Part shown: positions 40,246 through 51,690 of the stretch, piece after piece | Position numbering within the stretch: position 1 is the stretch's first letter | Layout of the letters: every line of letters begins with the position of its first letter | NCBI GenBank assembly: GCA_036897095.1 | Contig: JAYMSP010000046.1 | Location: 1-64,000, forward strand | Length of the DNA stretch: 64,000 bases | Direction: 5' to 3' | From: Plantago elongata | Taxonomy: Eukaryota > Streptophyta > Magnoliopsida > Lamiales > Plantaginaceae | Program-made: the position numbers and the translations under genes | The notes under the pieces: generated by a model | Database searches by the model: none | Seen by the model: only the letters and a program-made list of their open reading frames with translations | What the model was told of the DNA's origin: nothing

Positions 40246-42924
40246 TTACATGGACTGAAATGAATGATCAAGAGACTTCATCATGCTTTCAGAAATGCGG
40301 TGGGCTTTTTCAAGAACTGCAACTACTTTTTCCATTGAGGGGCGCTGCTGCTTTAGCCCCGTACATGACAGGGCCAAACGGAATACCAGTTGAAAAGCCT
40401 CGGCTGGATATTCACCGTCGAGTTTTGCATCAGCAAATTCTGTGATTTCCCCTCCCCTTTTGATGTTTTTAGCCTGCATTCAGCAGTCAAGTCAGTGTAA
40501 ATATGATGTGTGGACCTCATATGTAAGATCCATTAACCACATACTATGTCATAGGGTGTAACACTGGTTACGCCATTAGCATCGAATAAATGCTGACAGG
40601 TCATTATTTAAGCTCTAGTCATTGCCGAACTGCTTCTATTTGGGATATTGCAGGCATCCGTTATGTGGTATGAAATGTGCAAATGTTACTAATTCGATGG
40701 AATGCAATAGGATGTTCTGCTGACAAGTTTTGGCAAGGGGTTTGAAAGCTGAAAGCATGACTGTTCTGAGTGTGATGTGCAGAAAAGCTGTAGGTTAAAG
40801 ACAAATTGAGAGTATTTGAAGCAAGTTACCTACCATTTTACTCAAAGGCATTGGTTTGGTAACATCCAGATTAACTACTCTTTGACCTGATACAAGCTGC
40901 AGTAGCACTATTCCGAAACTGTAAACATCAGTTGCAGGATGAACACGGCGGTTCTGTTGGTACTCAGGGTCCACATAACCAAATGTTCCTCGCACTTCAG
41001 AGCTCACGAATGAAACTCCTGTCCCAATAACTTTTGATAGACCAAAGTCGGATAGTTTTGCTTGGAAGTCAGCCCCCAGGAGGATATTTGTAGGCTGAAA
41101 CAGTGCATCATGTTTCAACAAGAGCTTAGTGAAAAATAAGAGATGTAAAGCTTACGAAATCTACCTTAATGTCCCGATGAACTATGCAGCCTTCAGGATA
41201 TGTATGGAGAAACCAGAGTCCCCTTGCACAGTCAATTGCTATTTCCAGTCTTTGGATCCATGTTAGAAACTTTTGTTTGCCTGTTTCAACATAGTTTACG
41301 ATTTTAACTTTTCCTACTGGTATTGTGATTGAACGCGATAATGTGGAATAATAGCATACCAAATAACCATTCTGAGAGATTCCCATTGTCACATAGCTCA
41401 TAAACTATAAAACTCTCATCTTCACCATCACAATGGCCTAACAAGGCGACGAGGTTTGGGTGTTTGATGTGTGATAAACTTGTGATTTCTCTGACAAATG
41501 TTTCCATGTGGCCGTCATTCATAATATGCTTCACTGCAACACGCTTCCCGTCTGATAGCATGCCTTTGTAAACTTTCCCTGTAAATTAAAGAGGTGCATA
41601 CATGTGTCAAGGAAACAAACATCTATGTTTAAGATTAGTCGCCTTTACTGTAATCACTTGTATCGGCTTCATTGGAACTGCATAACATCTGTTTTAAATC
41701 TTTTCAGTGTTGTAAGCACGATAAGGAGTTCTTCATCGAAGAGACAAGGTAATTTTACCTGCTATTCCCTGCCCTATGAAGTTCAATTCACTGAGATTGT
41801 CTGTGGCTAAATAAACATCTTTGAGAGAGATTGTAATGCTGCTTGATTTTTCAAAGTGTGAGTCGTCGTATACTGTCAGGGATGAAGGTAAATTTTGAAT
41901 CATCCATCAGAGGAGTACTCTATTTTAACATCCTTAGAAAAATCTTCAAAAATTCATACCAATGTGTTTTTCTTTTTGAGGTTGTTTCTTCTTAGTTCTT
42001 TTGAACCAGACGCAGAAGATGCAAGCGCTTAGTACCGACATCCCAGCAACTCCACCAGCTAGGAACTCACCACCTGCCACAAAATGTTATCAGCTTGGTT
42101 TGAGGTTCGCCCTACTTCTATAATATCTACATTGTTTCTCATTCTTGAGTTATACCAAGAAGTACCCAGTTCGCCTTTTTCCCTTCCTTCGCGTTATCAT
42201 CTGCTAGAGACAGATATTCCTTCCATAAGTCCACTTCGTATACAAAATGAATCAATGATGACTAGATGGAAAAATAAGAAACTAAAAGTTTCATACCTTC
42301 TGGAATTGCACTTGCAAGACAAGTATAGAGAGACTGGATCCATCCTACATCCATGATTCTCTGGCTTGTCAACGAAACCAACACCGAAAACCTGCAAATT
42401 TCGTATCCATCTTCTCCGCTCAGGTCATTAGTATTATTAGCCGACCCATTTACATGATGCCATCTTCTTAAACAATAGTCACACTCTTGATCAAATTTCG
42501 CGTTTGAGCTTGTGTTCTCGCAGTGTTTCCTTAAACCCTCCAGATCAGCTCCAAGTTTGTTCTCAACATCTGTTACAGAGTAGTCAGAGCAGCCTCCCGT
42601 TCCACTTGTTAGCCTATCAATGCCACATCCGTAGAGGTCCATCTCCATGGCATTTGAACACTCTTTTTGTTCTGTGATGTTTAAGAATGTCTCTCCAGTC
42701 TGATTTGCTTTCTTTCCCAGTGTATACAGGTATCTTGCGAACGGTTCTCCACAGCCTTTGCTGCTAAGAAATCCACCCCAGCTGCCATCTGAGGTCTCTG
42801 AAACATTCCAGGACGTAGGGATTTTCGTGTCAAGTGGACATTCTTCGGCTAAACATTGCATCAGGAAGGCGTGGAAAACAATCAATATGGCTAAAAATGT
42901 TGTGCATGGCCTCGGATGATTCAT
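40246..42924 (-). CDS. receptor-like serine/threonine kinase with Cys-rich (SPARK-like) ectodomain
   Basis: Seven exons: 42297-42924, 41960-42073, 41759-41872, 41360-41578, 41165-41280, 40834-41094, 40246-40473; 1,680 nt, 559 aa. The start MNHPRPCTTFLAIL gives a signal peptide of about 28 residues; the frame is open to an earlier ATG (43074) that would bury it. The ectodomain (about 29-208) has about ten cysteines and several N-glycosylation sequons and resembles SPARK-type domains (moderate confidence). One TM helix (about 214-234) and a basic KRTKKK stop-transfer follow. Kinase: GQGIAGKVYKG, VAVK lysine 302, HRD with D395 in IVHRDIKPTNILL, DFG with D413, GTFGYVDPEY. All catalytic residues are present and it is an RD kinase, so probably active. 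Ligand unknown. Confidence 0.9.
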
Positions 42925-44437
42925 GTATGAAACGCAGTGAATGTCAGCACCACGATACACAGTCAGATTCGTTCTGGTCTTGTAAGCTAATGAAGAAGGT
43001 AAAGAAGGAGGAACTCTGGTGATGATGGGATAAAGAGATGCTAAATGTGGACAAGTGATTCCTTTTCCTTTCATTTTCTAGTTCTTTGGGGATGATGTAT
43101 ATTAGGACAAATGGAGTAATCATACATCAGTTTTCTTGGATTTATTGTCAAGAAGATTTGAATGAGTCTCATGTACAATGTAGACTGAATGATTAAATAA
43201 TGGAACAGCAATCAGATTATGTGTGTTATTAATCATAAGAAGACAAGTGTGGAAACAAGGCAAATCACATTTTGAAAGAGAGAATAATGGTATTGTTTTG
43301 TTTCACAGTATCATGTTACTTGAAGAAGAAAAACAAACCACAAAGGTACAAAAAGAACGATGTTAATGGAGTATCTTGCTCCAGCAACTTACTTGTTCGG
43401 CATGGTCCAATGGACAAGAACGATGAAGAATTATGTATTGATTAAAATTATGTATTAAATACTCTAGTACTGAAAGGGTAATGGTAAATATAACTTTATA
43501 ACCTTAATTAATAGTAGTTAAATACTCTAATACTCTGAACAACTGATATGTGATAGAAGAAGTAGTATGGTTTTTAAGGATAAAACTGATCTTATAAGTA
43601 TGAATAACCACCTGAAGATCTCAATAGTCTTCTTACGTTAAATATGACCTCAATAGTCATCTTCTGAATAAGGTACGAATTTGAATGTGACCTTTTAGGT
43701 TTGGTTAGGGCCAGCTAAAAATACATCGCATGATCGGGTCGTGGCAAGGTTTACCGTGCTCATTGATTATCGCGGGCAATCTTTTTTCAAGGTTAGTAAA
43801 AAAAGAGCATTAGCTTTTGTATCAATTTGTATTCTACATTTTTAAATATCACAAGTGAAAATAGTCATCTTTCAGGATTTTAAAGGTTGCTTCTGTAGTT
43901 TGAAGGAATGTAACCCATAGTTCCACTAACTATGGTACTATATCTCATATCAATGCCTTGGATGTAAAATTACGCCAAGAACTCATCATGGAGTCAGTCT
44001 AGCCTAACATGATTGGTTCCCACTTCAATGATCTTGCATTATTTATGTGTTAGGAGTACAATAACAGCTTGGCCAACAAACTAATTCTTCAAGTTTAATT
44101 GCATCTATATAGTCTATGCTGCTTAGGAGCCTAACAAAAACAAAACAAATTCGGGATAAATGATGATGTATCGATTTAAATCAATCTATATGAGAAGCTT
44201 TTTTTAAACGAATGGGCTTTATTTAAACGAATACGGGTGAAGTACTTAATTCCGAATTTCAGAGAATAAGTTTGTTAAAAATTGGAGTGGTTCGATGCAA
44301 TTTCCCAAGTCCAAGCAAATCTCCAGAAAATCAGAGCACATGATGTAATCCACTATTACACACTTCCCGTTACAAATCCACAGCTCACAATATTTATCCC
44401 CAAATTGAAAAATCCCCGGCAAAATCAATCACCGGCG
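42925..44437. other. divergent promoter region between receptor kinase and ENT1
   Basis: About 1.5 kb between two head-to-head genes. No MITE ends or genes were recognised. The ENT1 5' UTR is probably the segment from about 44280. The minus-strand frame 42925-43074 is an upstream extension of the kinase ORF, not favoured as coding. Confidence 0.5.
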
Positions 44438-46778
44438 ATGGCCGTAACCACCACCGACAGAGGCGGAGACGCCGAATCCGCCACCCTCCTCCTCCCGAAA
44501 CCATCCCAATCCAAAATCCCCAAAGACTCATTCCACCTGGCCTACATAATCTACTTCACATTAGGCGCCGGTTACCTCCTGCCATGGAACGCCTTCATTA
44601 CGGCCGTTGACTATTTCACCTACCTCTACCCTGACGCCTCCGTCGATCGCGTTTTCGCGATCGTGTACATGATCGTCGGGCTCATTTCGCTTCTGATCAT
44701 CATCGCGTTTGCTCATAAGACGAGCTCGGTTGTGCGGATTAATGTAGGGTATGTGTTGTTCATAGTTGCGCTTTTGGTGGTTCCGTTGATGGATTTGTGG
44801 TATGTGCAAGGGAGAGTGGGGGTTTACGATGGGTATTATGTCACGGTTGCTGTGGTGGGACTGTGTGGGGTTGCGGATGGATTGGTGCAGGGCGGTGTTG
44901 TCGGGAATGCCGGTGAGTTGCCGGAGAGGTATATGCAGGCTGTTTGTGCTGGGACTGCTGCTTCTGGTATGGTTCTGTTGATTAGAAACTCGTGTGTTTA
45001 CGGTCTAAGTTCTTATTAGTGAATTTGCATAGCTTAATGACCGATGATAATAGCTGATTAGGTAGCTGAAGCTCTAATGTTGGAAGCTGATAGACATGGA
45101 TGTGTGTTGTAAATAGATATAGTATAAAGCTAGTCAGATAGACCGGTGATAAATTAGGTGATCAATTCATGCCTAGGCTTTTCATGTAACAGACTTATTT
45201 TGATATGACAAATAAGTGCATCTAATTAATAAGCAAACCGACGTTGCTGCACCTTACTATAAGTTGGAGCTTTTAGTTGAGATGGGATATTTGGTTTATG
45301 TTTGAATACTGTAGAATATCTAATATGGACATTTGTAGATTTTGGATGTTATGTTCTATTGTAATGTGAGAGAGGATTCGGATTGGGTTTTGACCAGATG
45401 GGGAAAAGGGGACTGGTGTTGGTATTCGTTGCATTTTATTGTTGGCTTACTTCTACACTTGGATTCAGTAGTTGGTATTGCTTAGCCTGGTACCTGCTTC
45501 TGGTACGGTCCTGTCGGTTAAAAACTACAAATGTTTAGAAATGTTACATGCAGCATTTGAGGGTTGTAGACCTAGAATTACCTTACTGTAACTTGGAACT
45601 TTTGTTGAGATGGAATACGTCATTTAAGTTTGAGTATCATGAAACATCTAATATATTCATTTGTAGATTTTGGATTTTAGGTTCTGTTGTAACGTGAAAG
45701 ATGATTGGGCTGTATTTTGGTGAGTTGAGGAGAAGTAGTTGATTCTATTGATCTTTGCATTTAATTGTTGTTTCACTTCTACAATTGGGCTTACTATTAC
45801 TCAACTTTGCTCAGCCAATCTGCTCTAGTAGTCTTTGCACTTAATTCTTGTTTTACTTCTCTACTTGGATTTGGCAATTCACATCCCTTAGCTTTGGTCT
45901 ATACAAGAGTTGAATTGGATGAATAAGTGGGTTGGATTTGGCAATTCGTATTGCCTGGTCTTCCTATTTTAGTTTGTGTGTTATTGTTAACTGTTGATAC
46001 TAATGTTCGCCCCTGTAAATGTTAACATCTCATATATCATGTTGCAGGTGTCCTTGTTTCAGTTTTAAGAGTGTTCACGAAAGCTGTATATCCTCAAAAC
46101 ACCCATGGAATAAGACAAAGTGCGAACCTTTACTTTATTGTCAGTATTGTGGTCATGCTACTAAACATTGTTTTCTACAACGTTGCACATAGGCTCCCTG
46201 TCATCAAGTACTATAATGACCTAAAATCACAGGCAGCAGATGAGGAGAAGGAACTGAATGGTGAACTTACCGGAAAATTATGGAGATCAAATATATGGGA
46301 TGTTATTGGGGCTGTAAAATGGCATGGTTCCGGCATCATGGTCATATATATTGTAACTTTGAGTATATTCCCAGGATCTGTGACAGAAGATGTGCATTCT
46401 GATGCGCTGAAGGACTGGTATCCTATCATTTTAATTGCTGGTTATAATGTCTTTGACTTGGTGGGCAAGTCTTTAACTTCATTATATATGATGGATAATG
46501 CAAAAGTTGCAATTGGAGCCTCATATGCAAGATTGCTGTTTCTTCCACTTTTCTACATTTGTCTGCATGGTCCAAAGCTTTTCAGAACTGAGGTTCCTGT
46601 TACACTACTGACGTGTCTTTTGGGTCTGACAAATGGTTACATTACAAGTGTGTTAATGATTATTGCCCCGAAGGCTGTCCGTTTGCAACATGCAGAGACT
46701 GCCGGGATCGTTATCGTGCTGTACTTGGTTGTTGGTCTGGCAATTGGTTCTGTTGTATCTTGGTTATGGGTCCTATAA
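44438..46778 (+). CDS. ENT1: equilibrative nucleoside transporter, ENT1-like
   Basis: Moves nucleosides across membranes; plant ENT1 proteins are reported as proton-coupled adenosine/nucleoside carriers. Two exons (44438-44966 and 46048-46778; 1,260 nt, 419 aa). Start is MAVTTTDRGG; a frame upstream to 44282 is open but lacks conservation. After a hydrophilic N-terminus the protein has the family block YFTLGAGYLLPWNAFITAVDYF, then about eleven membrane segments with a cytosolic loop (KSQAADEEKELNGEL) between TM6 and TM7. SANLYF, FPGSVTEDVHS, DWYPIILIAGYNVFDLVGK, LTNGYITSVLMI and the end VSWLWVL match AtENT1. Length and exon junction (after AGTAASG) are normal. The 1.08-kb intron contains duplicated sequence, including a copy of the exon 1 donor region. 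Confidence 0.95.
44959..45885. repeat. internal duplications in the ENT1 intron
   Basis: Two diverged copies of about 220-240 bp start accttactataagttggagc (45251) and accttactgtaacttggaac (45580), offset 329 bp. A third partial copy (gtctttgcacttaattcttg) runs about 45831-45885. Separately, the exon 1/intron junction tgcttctggtatggttctgt (44959) is echoed at 45495 as tgcttctggtacggtcctgt, so a second donor-like site ctg-gtacgg sits inside the intron. Confidence 0.8.
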
Positions 46779-48077
46779 TCTCTAAACCGGCCGATATGAA
46801 GTTTAATGATATCCTGGGATCAAAGGCGCCTCTCTGAGGTCTGTTTGTCCATGTCTTGCTGTACTTTCGTTATGCTGTGTATATCACGAAGGATAACTGA
46901 AAGATCTGTAAAAAGGTGTAATCTGTAATATTTCAAGTCAAGCTATTGTTGCTGTTAAATCCTACTGTAGAATTCAGGAATCTGTTGTATTGTTGTGTTC
47001 TTGTAAAATGGTGTTATATACATCATGCATATGGAAATTGTGGATAAATTTCAACTCACTACGGTGCATTATATTCAGCATTAACATTGGCGTTCTTTTA
47101 TGAGCTCTATTTCCTTGAATTTGATGATAAAACTGGCATTCCAAAAATCAGTTGTGCAACCTGTTTGCAACGGCTTCCCAAAACTTAGAGTTGGAAAAAT
47201 ATTTGACTTATAGGTTTGGAAATAGAGGCGGTCCATAAACATACGAAGTTTCCAAGCAACCTTGAGTTGATAAGCTTCATTAAGGATCCTTGATTAGGTT
47301 TACCCAAGCCTCATGTTTAGGTTTACAAATTTGTTTTCCAGATAACTTTTGAAAGGGTTTTTCCATTTCTATCAACGTTTGTTAAAGCTGTGAACTCTAT
47401 CAATGCAAGAGATACGAAGTTTGGTACCAGACATGCAATAAGATTGGAAGGTATAGTGTTAGTTCCAGACTGAATCAAAACCGTTCTACCCGAATGGGAT
47501 AGAATTATTATACCAAGTGCAAATCAATTAGTTGATCTGTCAATCATGTGATCAAAGTAGTCACGATAATTTTTGCCCAAGAGAGTGAGGATTCCCAACT
47601 AATTGACAAGTCTTTTGTTACTTAACTCCAAGAGAGTTGGTAATCGAAATGGATATATCCATACGATCCATATATTCCTCGTCCCGACTTCATCTTTCTG
47701 TATTTAAGAATCGAAGAAGACAATGCACATTTGTGTCTGACAGATATACATGCGGTCAAGTCACCTACATATGCTTGCATAATAAGTTAATTATGTATGT
47801 AGAGAGTTAATAATTGGAAATAGTTTTGAACGATCCTAGTTGCAGCAACTTGTTAAAATGTCAACTGTCCACAACTGCCTTGTTTTCATTATACCACAGT
47901 CCACATACTAGTACTATTCAATGAAGCTTCAATAATCTTGATTTGCTTCTCTACATTTCCTTCATCTCCATCTTCCAAACAAACCACTTAATTGCAACAA
48001 ACTATAATATTCCAATCTTGCGACATCATATCATCTAAAACAAATCTTGATTTCTTATTTTGGGCTGTTCAGAGAAG
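46779..48077. other. ENT1 3' UTR and intergenic DNA
   Basis: The ENT1 3' UTR probably ends near 47040. The remainder has no gene that I recognise. A few hundred bases before 48078 should be the promoter of the NLR remnant. Confidence 0.5.
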
Positions 48078-48910
48078 ATGGCATACAATCTTCAGTCACT
48101 CGCACATAGTATTAACGAAATCCTGCACCCTCATCGGGAACTTTAAACAGTTCATAAACTTGAGAAGGAAAAACTAGAATCTCTGTTGGAAAAGGCGAAC
48201 ACTTTGCAACAGATTATCGAAAAACTTCCCCTGCCAACTTACAACAGATCCGACACGTTGCAGAGACAAGTCAGAGATTTGTCACACCAAGCAGAAGACA
48301 TACTCGACTCTGCCACTGTGGATCGGATTCATAAGTGTAGGAATATTGAATAATCAATCGTGTATATTGATAGAATGATACAAGGTATATATACAAGTTA
48401 TATAAGATGCAATGTCTAATCTAATTAGGAATTTAACACTAATCTAACTAGAAGTATAATATATATACTATACTAATGTTAATACAATTCTATAGTCTAT
48501 CAATAAGGAACAAGCAAGAGAAAAGCTCCCGCAAGATCTGCAAATACTAATTACTGGGTCTTAAAGTGTTTAAAATACAAGAATGCAAATGGGAAGATGA
48601 TAGTGTTGGTGAAAGGGCGGAGTGGAGAACTTACGAAGGTGGGTTTCCGTCATTGCATTTCTTGCATTTGGAGATAAATGATCTTAAGCAATGGAATATT
48701 AAGGACGAGACCCACTTTCCATTACTAAAGCACCTAGAAGTCCGATTCTGTTTCAAACTGGAGGAGATCCCATCATGCATTGGAGATATTCCAATGCTGA
48801 AAATCATCGAAATAGTAAGATCTAGAGAGTCAATTATTAAGTCAGCAAGAAGAATCCTGAAAGAGCAACGTGATATGAGCGATGATACCCTTCAACTTCG
48901 AGTTACATAA
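48078..48910 (+). pseudogene. CC-NLR resistance gene reduced to its two ends
   Basis: From the ATG at 48078 the frame reads MAYNLQSLAHSINEILHPHR and later LESLLEKANTLQQIIEKLP and QVRDLSHQAEDILDSATVDR. This is the Rx-type coiled-coil opening of asterid R1/Rpi-like CNLs. An in-frame TAA interrupts it at 48144-48146. At 48566-48910 a second open piece encodes the last LRRs of the same class: GGFPSLHFLHLEINDLKQW, HFPLLKHLEVRFCFKLEEIP, IGDIPMLKIIEI and the terminal LQLRVT. The whole NB-ARC domain and most LRRs are missing. About 230 bp of unrelated sequence, including an LTR-like insert, joins the pieces. CNLs of this type are normally 850-1,000 aa or more, so the loss is over 2 kb. Confidence 0.87.
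48336..48512. mobile_element. solo-LTR-like fragment between the NLR pieces
   Basis: A 177-bp segment starting TGTAGGAATATT and ending AAGGAACA, in the TG...CA form of LTRs. Its wording (gatacaaggtatatatacaa near one end, ctatagtctatcaataa near the other) is like Copia LTRs. No matching 5-bp target duplication is seen, which fits a deletion that used one or both flanks. Family assignment is tentative; it is a fossil. Confidence 0.5.
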
Positions 48911-49174
48911 TTTATTATACTCCATTGGTAGCTGCCTGCGAGAGACACAAGAAGGTTTGTTTGCTCTAACTTTCTTGCAAGTTTTGGTAGTAATACTACT
49001 GTTTTTACGCTAGATGTTATCAGCTAAGTCCATGTGCGGCGAGCCCGCTCACACAGGACCCCGAAAATTTAGGGGGCCCAAATTTGTGGTACTTATTATA
49101 CTGTATGTTTATATTTTATCCAATTGGGATCGGAAATATTCCCATATTCCATCCCAAATGCTCATTATATATTA
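48911..49174. other. short non-coding spacer
   Basis: Downstream flank of the NLR remnant; no gene or element recognised. Confidence 0.4.
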
Positions 49175-49413
49175 TACTCTTTCCGTCTCGGTTTCATATT
49201 TCCCTGGGACCGGACACAAGTATTAAGAAAAAATTGAATAAAGTAGTAGAGTGGTGATAAAGTAAGAAAAATAGTGAATAAAGTAGGAGATATGGTAATA
49301 AAGTAGGGAAAAGGTAAATAAAATAAGAGATAAATTTTACATTTAAGGGATGAGAAATATGAAGTTGGGACGAAATAAAATGGAAGACGGAAAGATGAAG
49401 TTGGGAGGGAGTA
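49175..49413. mobile_element. Stowaway-like MITE, opposite orientation to 16365
   Basis: Ends tactctttccgtctcggttt and gatgaagttgggagggagta, flanked by TA. The body has gtgaataaagtaggaga-type repeats, the reverse complement of the tracts in the 5691, 13111 and 16365 copies. Confidence 0.8.
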
Positions 49414-50754
49414 TGAATTATATAAGAAATGGTTTAATTCTCCTTCCATTTGCTGCACATATATATAAGTTCAATTTCTACTGCAATATTTTCAAATTTA
49501 ATGGGCTAATTGCTAATGAATGGTCTTTCTTAACACAGACAAGTAGGCTAAAAGCAAGAGCAAAATAATTAAAGTTGGTATTAAAATCTCATAATTCTGA
49601 TATAAGCAATGATCAGGCAGATTAGTAACAAGCAAAGCCATAATTCTGATATAAACAATGATCAGATAGATTAGTAACAGTCAAAGCCATTGCATTTATA
49701 ATTTATCACAATCAATTAACAAGAACCTCGGACAGTAACAGTTTCTTGCAAATCTTTAGTCCAAATTATTTGCACCACTGTTTTTTGCTCAAGAATCTCT
49801 GAATATAATTTTCTTGCCAAAACAATTTCTTTCTGTCAGGTTTAAGGTATTTCCAGCACAATTCTTCACATTGTCTCTGATTTTTCAGATAGATTGCCTG
49901 GCTGATCAGCATATTTTCGCTTTCCAGGTAGTCTGCTGTCCAAAGTGATGTAATTCATTTATTTTGTTTGCTTGGTGGATTTTACTGATTCTGCAATGCT
50001 ATGCATGGTTGGAAATTGGACGTGTAGGAAAATGAAGGAGACGGTGTGCGCAAAGATGGCTAAAGGAGCCCGGGGATTTTGGCTATTGATGCTTCCAAAG
50101 AACCCAGCGAAGAGAAATTGCCAATCTAGGATCCAGGACCATGAAGGATACCCGACCTGAGTCCTGATGATGTCTATTCTCTCAAATCCACATCAAAGTT
50201 AGCCAAACAAGTGTGGAAGGTATGCTGTTCTGTTGCAGCTTGATTTACGCTTCAAACGGAGAGGTTTTACAAAGGACTTGGTAGCTTTACACATAAATCA
50301 TCTAATCGTTCGCAAAAGAAGGGATTGGGACTTTTTGGCAATTTGCTACTTTTGAGAGTGGTGTTGTATATGGAAAATTGGGGTCCCCTTGAGGAAGACC
50401 CGGGTTGGAAACAAAGAGCAAGATAATGTTGTTCGTTTTTTTTTAATCACCGTGTGGAGAAGTTACACCATCAAACTCAAACAGAACTAGAATCAACCCA
50501 ACTCTATAAAAAGTTTTCACAAGAATGTAAGAACACCACGTACTGAAGTTTGTTACACACATAATATCTATATATTATGTATATGGAACTCTCATAATCA
50601 CGACCGTGCACACACTATGACACTACACATATAAAAAATGCATTCCCATAATTACTGATCATCAAGAAGAAAAGAAAACGTTGATTAACATATATATTCT
50701 ACCCAGTTCTCACTCAAAGTGCATGACACATCTCGTTCTTTATATCGTAAGTAT
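49414..50754. other. intergenic DNA
   Basis: A direct repeat of about 35 bp (cataattctgatataagcaa and cataattctgatataaacaa) occurs at 49590 and 49640. At 49970-50420 composition is less AT-rich and short frames occur, but none resembles a known protein. No gene supported. Confidence 0.4.
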
Positions 50755-51249
50755 TTAATAATGCACAACTGTGATAATATACTCGATCGTGACATCACGA
50801 GTCGTTTGGTTGAAACTGATGGTCCGGAGCTTGGCATAGCCGCGACCAAACTGGAAAAGGCCAGTTCCCCCAATCACCGGCAACTCCCTCACGGGAACTA
50901 AATGTGGATTACTCCCCACTATGGTGATGGAGCTCCCATAGGTGAACACAAAGTTCATGTAGACGCACGAGGAAAATGTTTCCTGTGAAGCATATGCATA
51001 AAAGCCTTGTGCCCTCCCAACTTCTTTGGAGCTCATATGAAGTCCTAAGGTCAAGCGATCATCGACCATCACGACCGATCCAAAATTAAACGTCGTATTC
51101 TGGACTGGTTTCACCACTGTTATCACAGTAGGGGCGCTCCCGGAATTGAGCTATTGCCAGTATACATGGAGATGACTGACTTTTTATTTCATTGGTGGTT
51201 CTTTGGCTAGACAACAAGAGACATGAATGAGGATGGAGATGCTAAGCAT
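50755..51249 (-). pseudogene. dirigent protein pseudogene
   Basis: From an ATG at 51249 the frame encodes a hydrophobic leader (MLSISILIHVSCCLA). It then hits TAA after EPPMK and TAG after HLHVYW plus one residue, before running open to the natural stop. The open part carries dirigent hallmarks: NFGSVVMVDDRLT, GRAQGFYAYASQ, MNFVFT, PVIGGTGLFQFGRGY and the C-terminal VEHY-like VVHY. Dirigent proteins are extracellular beta-barrels that steer stereoselective coupling of phenoxy radicals in lignan synthesis. Length (about 164 codons) matches intact family members of about 180 aa. Two in-frame stops near the start and no other frameshift mean it decayed recently. Use of an ATG after the stops would remove the signal peptide. 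Confidence 0.85.
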
Positions 51250-51690
51250 GTGGTTCAACAAGGAGTTTGATGAGAAAAACATAGCCACGGTACTTAATTA
51301 TAACGATTGTTACTAAATACACATGTGAGATTTTGATGATGTACACAATATAAAGACCACTATATATATGCTGCGAAAGATTTTGAGTTGCATGAAATAA
51401 TCATTTAGACTATCTCCAATAATGACGAGCATCGTCGTGCGTTTTTCTGTAACGGTGATGCGTCGTCGTCTTATCGTGAATGCCACCTCATTTTTTTTAT
51501 TTTAATTTACATATTATAAAATTGTTTAGAAGTTGAAATTAATCAAATTACATTTTATTGAAGACGTTTTATAATTTATTGAGATAGAAAAAACCACGAA
51601 TATATTACAACATGGTGCGAGAACTTAAAATCAAACGAAAATAAAATGCAACAAACAGACAATAACACACAACATAAAAAATCAAAATAA

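Noticed and set aside
42925-43074. longer N-terminus for the receptor kinase
   Set aside because: It would place about 50 polar residues before the signal peptide; the ATG at 42924 gives a proper secretion signal.
49972-50160. coding exon in the 50-kb spacer
   Set aside because: Composition is slightly less AT-rich but no frame matches a known family and stops are frequent.
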